A stretch of 64,000 bases of DNA. Source: Ziziphus jujuba (lineage: Eukaryota > Streptophyta > Magnoliopsida > Rosales > Rhamnaceae). The position numbers and the translations under genes are program-made. Location: assembly GCF_031755915.1 (NCBI RefSeq), contig NC_083385.1:9817001-9881000 (forward strand). Direction: 5' to 3'. The notes beneath the pieces are model-generated. The model made no database searches. It saw nothing but the letters and a program-made list of their open reading frames with translations, and was not told the origin of the DNA. Below, piece by piece: positions 49,635-63,445 of this stretch (its first letter is position 1; each line of letters begins with the position of its first letter).

Positions 49635-52600
49635 CTAGTTACCCCCTCCAACTGGGTTACTGGTTGTGAAAGTTGTGGGAGCACAAACAGCTTCTACTGA
49701 TAGCCGCTTCAACACTTTTGGACATGGATCTTGACCGAAGTTACTGTTGGTTATGGTCACCGCGCATCTCTGTTTCCCAATACATCTCTGTGACAAATGA
49801 GAAATAAAGTTTTCAACATGGTTTAATGAAAAAGATAAGTTTGCTAGTATGCTTTGAACAAAATAATAACATTGCCAAATACCTTCTCTATGACAGAAAA
49901 TGAGGTAGGTGCATGGCAAACTCCTTGCTGGTAACTTCCACAAGTTCCTGAAGCTGTTCCGAAGCTTGCAAATTTGATGGAAGAGATTGACTGGCCTGGA
50001 CTACACTTCAGGTGAACCTTGGGACTGTGGAACTCTTCTGATTTTCCATAGCTTTCTATATGCCAATTCTTTATCGTTGGGTGGTACTCTGTGACATCAG
50101 CACAGACACTGCTCACCGATCTCTTCACCAGAGAAATTCTTGAAGGATCTCCTCCAAGTTCCTCAAAAAGTACCAACAGATTCTGTGTTGGCTTCAACCA
50201 AGACCGAGGCACGTGGTACCTGAAATTGAAATTTATTCATGATTAAAAGGCAGAAGGTTTTGCTTGCTTCCATCAGAGCTAAATGTGCTGCATAATTTTT
50301 GGTTTTGAATATTTTAAACATACCATCGTTGTGTGGGTTGGCCACAACCAACTTGACACTTTGGTGGTCTATAATTACCAGTATATCTGCAACCATTGCA
50401 ATTACCACTAGCATAAGCAGTCCAGTATCTCCCAATACTTTGCCCATTAATCCATATTTGACCTTTTCCCATGCCCTCCATGTCCAAAGCTAGAGGCTCA
50501 TCTCCTTCGGGTGCATTAAAATAAGTCTGCAATTGTAGGAGAGTAACAATTCAGATTTACTTGCTCCTAACCAACAAAAGTTGGTTGCATTTTCCTTTGC
50601 TTCATACCTTATGCCAAGTTAATGGCTGCTGCCTCTGTGCAGCTAATGATCCTCGCATCCATTCAACTGAAGAAAGACCACTTGGAGTGACAAGTTGCAT
50701 GGATTCTCCTTTGAGCCCGACCTGTTTAACGTGGCAGTCATAATTACTTTGCATCAACAATGACAAAAGAGCAGGTAAGTCGACTTCAAAGTAAGATTGG
50801 CTACCTGGTAGGTCCATTTCTGCCATGACAAGTCCCACTTTCCCTGGTCAAGCCCATGTAGTGCAACTGGACCAAGGATTCCAGTGTTCCATGTCTCAAA
50901 GTGTCCTCCTACATTCTTCAATAAAAGGAACAGGGATTCTAGATTAGCAGTAAAGTATAACAAAGAAAAATTTTTCAGACAAAAGAATTTTCACACAAAA
51001 TTCAGAGGTACATGCAATATATCATGGAAACCTGTATTGGTTATAGTATTATGGATAGGTTTGATATACATAGCCGGCAACCACCAGGGAAGCAGAATGC
51101 CATCGTTGAGGCATGTTATCTAATTGGTATTTTTATGCTTCAATAATTTATTCAGTAGAGAGTCTAACAGTCCTAAAACATGTAGTTTGGAAAATGAACA
51201 AACGTGGATAAAATAACCTACAGGCAACCCAACAGCAACACTCAGCAGCGCAATTCTGTTTGTTCCAGCATGTAGGTTGACCTTGCCAGTATATGTGAAT
51301 CTCCTATTCTCCCTTGTTCCAAAGGCAGAACCTGTTTCATACACATTAAGCTTTTTAGCGCTAATCAGACAAACCATATTCATACAAATCTCTAACAAAG
51401 GTACCTGAAAGCTGTCCATTAATAAACACATGCACAGCATGGCCTGTTGATTGGACAATGAGAGTGGGGAGTTCCCCTCCATGCAGGAAGGATTCGGATG
51501 AACCGATGTCAACACTGTATGAACATTGAATACAGAAAAGGTTATTACAATTTCAAGTATAGAATCATTCTAGATATATCACCAAATTAAGTCACTGGAA
51601 GACTCTGGTACACATATTCAGAGACATAACAGCTGATTGAATCTTCTCAGATAAACCCCAATATAGGAAAAATGAGCCAAAAACTAAAAGATACTAAAAA
51701 GTGGCAGATAAAAGAAGTGCTCGGCCTCAGGAGATCAGTCTCACCTGGTTATGTACCACAAATAATCACTACTGTCCCTTGTGACATTTATCTGTTCTAA
51801 GAGACCAGGAGCTGTGATTGTTGAGCTGTCATCCAGGGAAGAGGTGTCTTCATTATAGCTCTCCCATGAGAACATTTTGCTAGTTGTTGGTAACATTTGC
51901 ATTTGTGATGTTTGAACTCCAACCTGAGGAGGAGAAATAGAAAGTTAATTTTATATCAGAAAGTAGAATATGCAAAGGATTAAAAAGTAGTGTACAAGAA
52001 AGAGGACTCAGACACGAAACCCAGTTAGAGGAGTATACATATCAAGAGTCCAAAAGAAGTCAATCTTTACCTTTGCAGTATTAAAGACCACATTTCTACA
52101 ATCAGGGAGGATACTAATGGACCACGGAGGCAAGTTATAGTGCATGTTATTGAACATCACTCTTGCTGCTGATTGTGTATCATAATTTGAGAGGAAGGCA
52201 GCACAGTCTCCTGATTCTGAAGTGTATACGTAAGCCTAGTATTGCCAAATCACACGGAGTCAGTAAATAAAATCTTAAATTACCCATCGGCAAGAAGCTA
52301 GGAGTTTGAGAATTGAAATGAACCTGTTGATAACTCCCCAGAGAAGTGACGATAGGATCCGCTGAAACTAAAGCCCGCTCAGACATCTTAATAGCCCTAT
52401 GAAGCTCCTTAAGATGACCATACTTTGGTTGCCTAATCAAACCTATTGAATTTAGGAGTGAAGCAGTTAGCTGCATTTTCAAACTTAAATATGTGGAGTG
52501 ATTGGTATCACCGAAAATCAACACCATAAGTAAACTCATATTTTCAGTTCAAGTTCTTTTAATCTGTAGCATGTTTATGGTTGTTAAACATCTAAAAAAT

Positions 52601-54982
52601 TACTCAGATGCTCCTAAAGCATAACAAGCCAAACACAGTTAGTGGGTTTATGTATTTCATGCCTATATTCCCTCGTAACAGTCTTCAAAGTTCTCTCTTT
52701 CCTCTCTTCCTATCAGAATGACAATAAATCCATGAAAATTCTTTTGATTTTTAATTCTTACCATATTCATCTATTGGAGCATCGTAGTCATAACTGGTAG
52801 TGATGAAAGGGCCTCCAGCTGTGCGCCCAAAATTGGTTCCCCCATGATACTGTTTTCACATAAAATGGAAATATAGGAATCCATATTACTATTTAGGTTC
52901 CAACAATCTGAATTTTTGGCATCCTCAAAATAATAGTTAACAAAAACCGACCATGTAGTAATTAACAAAGGATCCTCCTTTCTGTATAAATCGAGCAACT
53001 GCAAATGCCAAATCCTGAACTGGTCGCTGGTGCAGTGGACCACCAAACTCCGAAAACCTTCATGATTTCATAAAGAGTGAATGGATGAATTATCATTGAA
53101 GCGTTCATTCACAAATTTGAGTGTAAGAGCATAACTGCACAATGCACATACCAACCACTCCAAGCCTCTGTCCAAATGGTAGGTTTGTAGGGTTTGTTGG
53201 GAGAGAAAGAATCACAGTAGAAACCATTGCATGTGTTTATCTGTCATCGGTACCCACAAAGTTTTCAGCAACCTCTTTGCAAAAGTTTGAACAGAACTTA
53301 GAAAGGAAACTCAACGAGCAACCAACGAAAACACAAAATTCTACAATCCTACGTCACTAGATATTCAAGTCTAAGATCTGCAGCATAAGGAATGTTAAAA
53401 TGCTCACCACTGGATCCGGAGCATCTTCTTCCTTGCACATCACCCATGGGACGCCAGTTCCCAACCCAACAGCCATATTTGCAGCCCAAGTCATATAATT
53501 ATAACCAACAGACCCATATAATTTGCTCTGTACTCCATACTCATTCTCAATCTGAAGAAACATTACTTACATACTATCATCAAACTTGAGCTGAAATAGT
53601 AAACATACTGCCAGTGGAACAGAATCTAACCGACAGCTTTGTACTATTTCCCTTATAAAAATCTACAAAATAGTTCACAGATGATAGTTTTCTACATCCC
53701 AAAAAGTTTAAATCTTTCACATATTGCAACTGGGGATGCTAAGAATGAAACCACAAAACGAAGTGGGAAAGCCAGAACTATCAAACACATATTGCAACTG
53801 GGGAAGCTAAGAATGAAACCATAAAACGAAGTGGGAAAAACAGAACTATCAAAACTCATACCTGAGAGAGTATGATGGGCCCACCCTGGGTCTCAAACAA
53901 ATTTTCATTCTTCATAAGTCCCACAATCTTTTCGGTAAATTCTTGCATTGCCCTCTATAAATGCACAAGTATGTGGTTAATGTAGTTATACTAAACGATA
54001 GAAAACAAGAAATCCTGTTTCTTCCTAGTTTTCTCCTTAAGCTACCATGCAATAGAAGCATGGAAACGAAAAACGTGAAGAAATGAAACCTTGAAAGGCT
54101 CATTGTCTGTTCGGAAGCTGATGCCAGGAACATACTTAAGCCAAACAGGAAACCCTCTGCACATAACACACCCATAGCAAGCAAAGGAAAACTGTAAAAG
54201 CAATCTCAACGAAATTAAACTAAAAGTGAAAACAAAAAATAAAATAAAAATCCAAAGCTCCTATACAAATGAGAGCGAAAGACAGAGTTGGATCTAGAGA
54301 GAGAAGGCTGGAGAGAAAAGCACGGTAAGTACCCAAAATTCCACTCTGCACAGACATAAGGTCCAATGCGAATGTGAGCATAGAGTCCTGCTTTCTGTAT
54401 TAGTTTTATGAACCTCACAATATCATATCTCCCTTCGAAATTGTACTGAAACTCACATAAAACATAGTAATAATGAAATGTGAGGAAATTTATTGAGATA
54501 AAACAGAGCAAAACACAGTACCAACAGAAAAAAGGTGTAAATGGAGGGTGAAGTAAATAGTACATTGCCAGGAGAAGGCTCATGGACATTCCAGAAAACA
54601 TAGGTTTCAATCACATCTAGGCCTCCATCTTTTGCCTTCTGAATCAGATCTTCCCACATCTAAACAAGCCCCATTCCTCAAGAAAATTAAAACCAACCCA
54701 AACAAAAAAAAAAACAAAAAAAAAAAAAAGAAAGGGCAAAAGCACGAACTTTTATAACAAAAATTGAAGAAGAGAACAAAACGGGGAGGTGGGAAAGACT
54801 ATGTTTTGTACCTCAGGGGTGCTTCTGGGGTAATGTATAGAACCAGACATGAGAATTCTCCTTTGCCCATTGATCACAATGGCTTTCCTATCATAAGTAA
54901 CACTACATTGAATCAGCTGAAAACCCAGAAGCCAAACCAATCCCAAAAACAAGCACGACTTGGAAACTAAGTTGGTCATCAT
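49635..54982 (-). CDS. BGAL: Beta-galactosidase (GH35) with C-terminal SUEL lectin domain
   Basis: Apoplastic enzyme removing galactose from cell-wall polysaccharides. Nineteen exons: 54812-54982, 54564-54659, 54333-54445, 54090-54156, 53862-53954, 53408-53551, 53152-53240, 52952-53057, 52762-52849, 52324-52442, 52071-52235, 51745-51923, 51405-51514, 51222-51331, 50805-50915, 50608-50721, 50324-50526, 49883-50219, 49635-49787. They total 2,568 nt and stay in frame, 855 residues. A signal peptide ([17 protein letters not shown]) precedes [20 protein letters not shown]. The acid/base Glu is in [11 protein letters not shown] and the nucleophile Glu in [11 protein letters not shown]. The C-terminus has the galactose-binding-lectin pattern ([30 protein letters not shown]). 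The lectin domain resembles the AtBGAL1/3/8 style group; the exact ortholog was not determined. A second ATG lies one codon downstream. Confidence 0.96.
53719..53853. repeat. 68-bp tandem duplication in a beta-galactosidase intron
   Basis: ACATATTGCAACTGGGGA(T/A)G followed by CTAAGAATGAAACCA(C/T)AAAACGAAGTGGGAAA occurs at 53719 and again at 53787. It lies wholly inside the intron between exons 5 and 6, so the protein is unaffected. Confidence 0.85.
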
Positions 54983-56330
54983 TTTTCTTTTCTTTTCTTT
55001 TTTTTTCTTTTCTTCTCTCTCTCCCTCTATATCAACAAAACAAAACTGAAACTGAAAGCCCAGAATGAATTGGTGAAATGTGGAGAGAGGAGACAGAGAG
55101 AGAGGAAAAGCGGTGTTTTTTGGCTGTTGGCTACTGTAAATAAGAAAGCGGTGAGGCTACAAAAAGGTCCATTTCATCTTTGGACACCACATTCAGTTCT
55201 GAAACTCTGGGCAGACAGCAATATATATGTCTATGTACATATATATATATATATATATGTAGCTTTTACTCACTCAGAGCCCACAAGCGTCGAGGTCATC
55301 GCTGCGTAGCTGTGAGCTACTAAAGAAAAATAGGTAAAACTAGATACCTGTCAAACAGGGAAAAAGGAAACTAAGCAATAATTAATTATACAAAAAGCTT
55401 TATACATATCTAAATTGAGTTTAATTGGTGAGTATTTAGCACGCGTTAAAGATCTTGTAAAGTGTACTTTTTGAGGTAATTTCCCTGTGTGTCTAAAGCT
55501 AACATGTCCATTATTTATTTATTTATTATTGTTTCTTTTTTTTATTTCTTCTGTTCTTCGAATGGCTAAAGTTGCCTCGTTGAGCAACTAATAACTACTT
55601 GAGAAAAGCTTAAAAATGGCATAAATATATATCACTTCACTGATAATGATTTTGAAGATCAAACAATACCTACTTGTAAAAAATAAAATAAAATAAAATA
55701 AAATCTTTTTAGTTTTTATTTTTTCTACTTTTGGTCCGTTTCCTAAAGCAGCCGACAGATAAACCACGTCTAAAACATTTAACAAGGTTGGATTGGAGGG
55801 TTTGACTAATATAAGAAAACAAACATATTGCAAAAATAAAAATAAAATATAAAATGAAGGAAAATAAAGAGAAGCAAATGGCAGGGCATGCCCTCATTTG
55901 CTGCTTTTTGTCTTTGGGTGCTTTACTAAAAAACATGGTCCACCGTACAACTTCCATGTGAACCCAAATCCACCACCTTTAATTCTTTGGTTCATGTGAA
56001 TGGGAAACTCCCCTTCCCATCCCTCCATCTAGCACCTTTCCTTTGTCACTTTCTTCCTTTCATTTGACACAAACCCCTTCCACCTTTTTTGTGCCAACTC
56101 TTATCTCCATTCCTCTTTGGATCTGCTATCTCTGCCCAAGATCACAAACACCAGCTGTCATTCAACCTACAAATAATATACACACATATATATATGTATA
56201 TTTATATGTATAATATACTCTTTTACTGTTTCCAAGTTCTTGAACTGTGATCTATCTGACCCAACCTTCTATACACTTCCAACATATCAAATCCCTTAAC
56301 CCCATGAGATGTTTGCTTCCATACTGATAT
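54983..56330. other. Promoter and upstream region of the beta-galactosidase gene
   Basis: CT-rich leader (54984-55030) just upstream of the ATG, a TA microsatellite at 55237-55258 that may serve as TATA, and AT-rich DNA beyond. No second gene seen. Confidence 0.45.
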
Positions 56331-56594
56331 TTATTCTTCTAGTGCCTGTAAAAAGTCTTTAACTAATTGATCTTTTTTATAGCTTCTAATCTGAGTAGGT
56401 TCTTCAAAAATTAACTGTATTCCTATATATACTGATATGTCAGGCAATGTACCAGTAGGTCCATATACCATTATTCCATTAATAATAATTACTGCTTTAG
56501 GTTGTAATTTCCCTGTATGTTCTGATGGTCTTAAATCTCTTGCGGGGCTACACAATGGTATAAATGAATAGTTCAAAACCACTGCCCATATCAT
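56331..56594 (-). other. Orphan open reading frame, family not recognised
   Basis: A stop-free frame runs on the minus strand from a stop near 56642; the first ATG is at 56594, giving 87 residues. Composition is protein-like and not low-complexity: WAVVLNYSFIPLC, then INGIMVYGPTGTLPDIS, and a Glu/Lys-containing end (KKDQLVKDFLQALEE). Codons are strongly AT-ending. It stands alone in non-coding DNA, with no visible intron signals or neighbours. It could be a fragment of a mobile element or an integrated virus-like sequence, or a young gene; nothing here decides. Confidence 0.35.
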
Positions 56595-56642
56595 GACTGC
56601 TCTGCTACTTGCTGCTGTTACTTGTACAAACGAATCCAACTA

Positions 56643-59600
56643 GCTGAACACAGAATTGCTGAGTTGAACTCCCAAGTTTGGCAAGAAATTTATGACACCA
56701 ATTAAAAAAAGGCATGGAAATCGAAAATGTTGGAATAGAAAAATTATTTTAGAACAATTCACATTAAGAACTTGAAAACGATTTTTGACCACTAAATGGA
56801 ATTTTTTTTTTTTTTTTTTTTTTGGGTAAGAATTCACTGGTTGGAATTAATAAAAAAAATTAAAGTACTTGTTGGCAAAACGGTTGAAGTTTTTTTTTTT
56901 TTTTCAACTGCAAAGCATAAAGCTTTGATTTTGACTGCTATAGTTGGGCAAAGCAGGAGAGAAGGTAGTAATGTCCAATCAAACACATGTCATTTAAGCC
57001 TTGTAATCTCCCACTAGCCCATCTTCATCTATGGTCTTTAAGATTTTTTCTTGATTGGCGGCAAAACATTGGTTATCTAAATTAATTATAATGAAAAAGA
57101 TAAAGCCATCATATGTATTGCCGTTTCTTTATTCACCAAAAAGAATATATACATGTATTGCCGTTTCTTTAATGGTTGATAGACAAAATGAGAGGAAACC
57201 TTAAACATAAATCATCAAATGCAAATGCTACTTGCTTTTACATTATTATTATAACGAACAAAAACTATTTCAAATATTCACGATCTCTTGGTTGCACTTT
57301 TAATTATTATATGAAGTAGCTCCGAGTCCCTTAAAGAGTCAACTGGGATTTTATTAGATTGGTGGTCGTGTCTGTCATATGCACCCACATGGGGATGTTT
57401 TAGTAGGCCTAATGGAAATATTAAAAGGTTGGTTGATCTTTGTTCTTCTTGCCCCGATTACTACTTTGGCTCTTGTTTTTCCTTTTTTGCCATTAATTCC
57501 TCGGCGTGAAGAGCGGAGAGAATGAGAAATTGGAACCCGAGGACAGTGGGGCCTCAGTCCCACTCCGCTTAATCTGAGTGGTGTTGATCACCAAAATCTG
57601 CGCACTTTGCGCTTTTGTTTTTTTAACTGAGACTGGTTAGGTCACCCACTCTACTTCATATAATACATCACTTTGTATTCTTCATTAAGAAAATGTATCA
57701 CCCATTTGTTATAAAAATATTTGCTAGGTAAGATGTTGTCTTTTTATATTAAATTTAAATTGTGGGGTTTAGATTTTTTGCTTTCTGGGGTCAGCCTAAA
57801 TACAGAACCGTGTACTCCATCAAGGGTTCAAAGATATCCTAGTTTCTGGCTCTTCAACCTCACCAAATTGGGTCCAATCGTTTTATACACTATGCTAAAA
57901 AGAATGAAAATGTTAAACAACTCGGCTAGTAAAAGAGATTTTGAATCTAATTAACAAAGTGAAGTCAGATTCATTTACCCAAAAAAAAAAAAAAGTCAAG
58001 TCAGATTCTGTGTGTTCTTTTTCCATTGTTGCTTTCATGGCATATCAATTATATAATGAGACAGCAAGTTAATAGATAAACATATTTATCGATACGGACA
58101 CCCCTTTCGGGTTTAATTAATAAACAGTGGAATGCTTAACAAATAAATTTATACACTTTGATGCTAAATTGTGCATATAATTATGCTTTGATACGTGTTT
58201 TTTTCTTCTTCTTCTTCTTCTTCTTCTTTTTCGTTGATGAGATACAGGATGAGATATAAATACACTCAACTAGAAGATGAAGTGAAACAATTAGCATATG
58301 GTTGAAAAATATCTTGAACATGAACACAGATTTAAGCAGACAAGGACAAAAATGATATATTTTTTTTCCTGGCTAACAACAGACATGCACTCTGGTTTGA
58401 TAAAGACTCTATTACAAACATAAATCAACAAAAATAGACAGCCATTTTGGAATGGAAGTTTCGTCACAGTAAATATGTAGCATTCACCTGTTTTTCATCG
58501 TCAAGTGTACGCACTTCTAAAGATAGGTTTATTTCGTCTATCAATTTTATATTATTCTTATTTGGTTTCTTCTGATCAAATTGTTTTTAATTTAGCTACA
58601 AAGCTTTTCCTCTGTGTGTGTGTGTGTGTGCTTTTTTTTTTTTTTTTTTTTTTTCAGAGTAAACGTATATAAGGTATTGGTTATTATTAAAAAAATAAAA
58701 TAAAAAATATTATTAGTTGTTACCAAATAGGAGAATAAGAAAGATAGATGAGAGAGGTTAGTATTGTGAAGGTCCTACCATCACCTAACACTTTGTCTGT
58801 GAAATAACATCAAACAGCTTCACATCCTCCCAGATCCCCAAAAGAATAAAAGCCTCCATATTTTATTATCGAAGTGGATCCCAATTTAAGGTGGAAAAAA
58901 GTACTTAGACTATACTTTATTTTGGTGATTAAAAACCGATTAAATCACCACCCTTAGTTAATGGTTTGATCAGCATCAACATTTCAATGTAGCGTGAATT
59001 ATCAAAATCCAATGAACATAAAATGGAACCTAGCTACATTCATTTACACCTTCACCAACTTTCATAATTGAAGAATACTTTGTATAGAACCAAGCAATTT
59101 CAAATTAATTAAGTGGTATGTATTTGATTTGCATGGGATGGGACCAGTGGTCTTCTATGTTTAGAGCTATAAATTTCCCATCTTCAAAAGAATCAAAACC
59201 CCTTCACAAGTGGACCCCCTTGTTTTTTTTTATGCATTTCCGTGCCATTGAAGGTCATCGATGAGTAGGTGATTAGACAACAAGAAATGAAACTTGAATA
59301 CAAAACATCAATAACTTGGAAAGGTCAGTTTCGTTAAAACTTTCAAATTATTTACACAATTTTCTCCTTAATATTGCTCTCTCAAAATGTAAAATTAACT
59401 TTTGCTTATATTTTTCCTTGAAAAAAAAATTGTTTATGTATTAATTAGTATTCTAGTTATGAGTAAATTCACATAAAAAGTAATCATAATTACTCAAACA
59501 AAAATTGAAACTGCATTGTTTTGTTTTGTTTTTTTGTTTAAAGATTTTCAACCAGTCAATTATCTTTAACATTAATTAATAATAAAATTACGTAATCGTC

Positions 59601-60255
59601 TTCAATTCACTATCGATTGAAGTAATGTCAATTATGTAATAGAGCATTTCATTAAAAAAAAAGAAATGTAATAAACTGACTCGAGAATTTTTTATGACAG
59701 CCGAGCAATTTCAGTTGCAATAAATGTATCATCAATTTAAGAAATCATGATTGATGCCGTAATTTTATTAATATTATTATTTATATATATTAAAACAAAT
59801 TATAATGTCATGAAAAAAAATTGTAAAAATCTTTGTCCTTTGTTCAAAAAAAAATAAAATTTTCTTTGTTCTTAATATGACATTAATCACAATCACATAT
59901 GGGGTTGTAAAATAAATTAGATGTTCTAGCAACAGTTAATATTTTACAAATCACAATGTGGTGAAAAGATATTTTAAATCTTTATACTTCGTATCATATT
60001 CACAATCTCTCGAGGGATTTTTAAAAATATCTTACAAAATGACATATTTAACTCGTTCTAAAATTTCTAGCAAATTTTTTTTTTTTTTTTACATAAAATA
60101 ATTAATTGCATTTGATACGGCAAAGAATCCACTTTAGAGGTGGAAGCTGCGAAAAGAAACAATAATTTATTTTTTATTTTTTATTCTTATGATAAATAAA
60201 TAATATATTAAGTCATATATATATATATAAAGTTAAAAATACTACCATACAATGA
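56643..60255. other. Intergenic, AT-rich, no gene seen
   Basis: Contains poly-T/A runs (56802-56823, 56889-56903), a CTT microsatellite (58204-58228), a TG tract running into poly-T (58614-58655), and TA repeats near 60218-60228. The open frames seen are short, lack family resemblance and are treated as chance. Confidence 0.5.
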
Positions 60256-62460
60256 GCTTATAACAAATCGAGGTTAAAAAAAGATGGTTCATGTTTTAGA
60301 GGAAACGACAAGTTAATCAAAGGGTACATGAGCCGAGAGACCATGGCCGTGATTAAGTGGCCGAGTGATGGTCCACGTGATAGAAGGTGGGGACCACATA
60401 ATGTCGTTGAATGCGGGGTCCACCAGAAAAATGCGTCGGTGCATGTGCCGTGCATGATTATTGCCTTCCCAGCTCCAAAACGTCGTTATCCGCCAAGCAT
60501 TTCCCGCTTGACAGCGCGCCGTTAACTGACAATCAATCTACGTCATACTTTTCATTCGAGTTGAACCATCCAGATCCTTTGACCGTTAGCGTCGTTGGAA
60601 CCAGCTCCGTTAATTACTTTTTGCGTTTTCATCCACGCGCCTGCTAGATTCGTGCGAGATCTTATAACTCATATAGGAAGAAATAAACGTTCACGCGCAT
60701 TAATGTTGAGTCTTGTTCGCACTATGCAAAATCTTCTTTTTTTCTTTTTTTCTTTTTTGAAAGAGTACTATGCAAAGTCAAATGGGTAAGATTTACGTGG
60801 CAGAGTGAAGAGGATCTCTGTTGGATCCTATGCTATATTCGTGGCCACGTGGTGTTCGATTCGGGTTTTTTTTTTTTCCTCAATAATTTACTTAATTTAT
60901 AAATTATTTAAAATATATATATATTTTTTTATGTTTCTACCATTAGAACTATATGGTTTTCTATTCGATTCGGCTCCTTTGACTTACCGGTTTCTGATTT
61001 CTTTTTTTTTTTGGTTTAATTTTTTCCTTTTATTATTATTATTTTTTTACCAAAATATTCTGTAAGTCGTGACAATTGCATTATTGCACAACTCCAACGA
61101 CACTTCGTTGCAGTGAATCAATAATACTTAGTTTTCGACCACATTATAATTGAATTACAATTTGTGGACCAAAAATATTATTTTATCTGTCATTTTTGTT
61201 TATTCACCAATCGCATAATGTCGAACGTTAAGATTATAATTATGAATATATGACTCGAATTTTATTATAGAGTTATCAACTTACCGTTTAGATACGACAT
61301 GAAAGAAAAACTTACCGTTAAGATAATGATTGGCTCTTATACATAATATATCACAATCTTAAGTTAATTGGTTTACTGGTAAGGTGTAATGGAGTATATT
61401 CAAGCTTAATCTTTTTGTTTGCCACGCACCAACCACCCATGAAAATAAAAAGCAAGCAAAAGGTAAAACGAGGTAACTAGTTGAAGATTCTACAAAACAA
61501 TGATTAAGCAGCACATGAAACTCTAATTACTGCGAAAAGCAAATTAAGTGTGTGGTGCTAATAGTAATATCCCGTTACACAGGCCAGAAAAAAACAAAGG
61601 GAAAAAAAAGGGCATTTTGATTCATGGTACGTTTGGCACGCGCTTCAGAAATTCCATTTCTTCATCTTGAAGGTTTACATGGAACATATATATATATATA
61701 TATATAGATATAGGAGGACTTTTTGGACCCATCATCATTTTTGGGTGACAATCAAATCTGTTTTCTCGCCCACTTTGGCATGATAATCTCATATCCCATG
61801 CCCTCTAGAAACTAATCCCCTTTATGTTCCTTCAACAAGACCTCACTCGAAAAGTAGAGAAATTGGATACCTCACTTTTTACTGCATTTCTTGTCTTGAC
61901 TTGTCATGCTTTCAGGACTTGGTAAAAATAAAGCTTAGCTAGCTTGCTTCCTCAATTCCATCATTTCTGGAAAAGAAATAATTCATTCTTCAATATTTTT
62001 TGTACCCATTTGCAGAATATTGTTGCAGATAGATTTCCGCAGATTTTGCAGTAAATTTCGAAAGACCAACTTGTCACTAGTAAAAAAAATTGATGACTAT
62101 AACCGTTGATGTGATTTAGTTATAACCGTTGGGGTATATGATTTAGTTCTTGTAAGTTTGTCATTGAAAAGTTAAAGACGTAGAAAATAAAGTAAAGTGA
62201 CAGTATGATTGTGTCTCAAATTAATCACTTTTATGCATGGTTTCCTGTTCTGAAAAGTATAAGGCCAAACTTGTTCGGAGACCAACCAAATTCATTATAT
62301 AAAATGAGTTTAAAAACAAACAAAAACCCAAAAACTAATTAAGCCTCGAGACAATACTTATGAGTATATTCCATGCCGTAATCATGTACTGATTCTTTCA
62401 GATCATATTTTGAGTAAAACCGGACAGATAAACGTAAGTATCAAGGATTGCTTTATATGC
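60256..62460. other. Intergenic with a GC-richer, G-box-containing patch
   Basis: 60330-60660 is GC-richer than its surroundings and has a CACGTG at 60373-60378 and CGTCA/ACGCGC motifs; another CACGTG lies at 60846-60851. This looks like regulatory DNA, but no adjacent transcript is evident. The rest is AT-rich with poly-T runs and a TA repeat (61686-61706). Confidence 0.4.
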
Positions 62461-62479
62461 ATGTAGAAATGGACATTGT

Positions 62480-62713
62480 TTGCACTTTTGTCGTTGGTGC
62501 TATATTCAATTATTTTTATTATTATTTTGTTTTTCTGTGACTGAGTGCTATTCAATTCCCATTTGTGGAAAGGAAAGCGTTTTGCATTATGAAATGAGTG
62601 AACATTGTCACAATCTCGTGTGTGTAAAATGTAAGCTGGTCCAACCCAAATGGAGAATGTATGGACCACGAAGCACAATCAAAGAAGGAGGCCAGATTGA
62701 ATTTGTCTGCTAA
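62480..62713 (+). other. Possible exon encoding a Cys-rich segment, unrecognised
   Basis: The frame ends at a TAA-type stop at 62713 and contains about nine Cys, with ICGKESVLHYEMSEHCHNLV, CVKCKLVQPKW and IKEGGQIEFVC. The frame has no ATG at its start (it opens on TTG), so it would need an upstream exon; an acceptor near 62535 is possible. The region around CVKC...GGQIEFVC loosely recalls a sushi-type module, but this is weak and such domains are rare in plants. It may be chance. Confidence 0.2.
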
Positions 62714-63343
62714 CAAAAAACATGTATTTTTATACTTTATAAAATAGTATATATATGGAGGTGTTTGCTTTGGTATTTCGATAATCAAACACCCATTATG
62801 AGGGTCCACGATGTGTGTAGATTCACATCATCCAAAGGTTAATAAAAAAAAAGAAAAAGTTGTTAGGTGAACGTTTTCACTTTACGAGCTTCGAAGTATC
62901 CAAATTATCTGTCCAAATTTACGATCATATTGGACATATTATGTTATCCCAAAGGTATTAAAGCTTATTCTCAACGAGATGATACTCTATAGGATGTTAA
63001 ACGTCAGACTACTATTTTTTCTTTTTCTTTTTTTGATAGATTCTATTCTCTGTTTATACAAGATATTTTTGGTAAAACAACCAAATTGAGGCAGTTTATT
63101 CAAGCCCAACTTCATTTGGTATGGTCGTTACTGGGTTCAGTCTGGGCTAGAAGCCCAAATTCAAAAAAGGCTTTAAGGTTCAAGCTAGCCCATAACATAA
63201 GCAGCGGGTATCTCCGTCTCGCCGACACAACCGTACCTGCGAACCGGAATTATAAGGTTAAGGTTGGGTCTGCTCCAACTAAATTTCAATTCTCAAATAT
63301 CAAACGGTCAGTTTTTGAGAAACTAGAGCACAACAAAAACCAC
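62714..63343. other. Upstream region of the Dim1-like gene
   Basis: The frame entering the gene stays open from 63086 but starts on TTG, not ATG, so 63086-63343 is taken as 5' UTR/promoter. No other feature. Confidence 0.45.
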
Positions 63344-63445
63344 ATGCTTCGGTCTCGGAAATCTCTTTCCGGATTCATCTCCATACAATGTTCTATGCTT
63401 CGGTCTCGGAAATCTCTTTCCGGCTTCATCTCCATACAATGTTCT
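63344..63445 (+). repeat. 51-bp in-frame tandem duplication in the Dim1B presequence
   Basis: Two 51-bp copies (63344-63394, 63395-63445) differ at a single synonymous base (GGA/GGC). Each encodes MLRSRKSLSGFISIQCS. Confidence 0.97.

Noticed and set aside
54764..54970. Plus-strand frame opposite beta-galactosidase exon 1
   Set aside because: Antisense shadow of a well-supported signal-peptide exon.
60258..60789. Overlapping 64-78 codon frames
   Set aside because: Overlapping frames in a GC-richer patch with no conserved content; more likely regulatory DNA.
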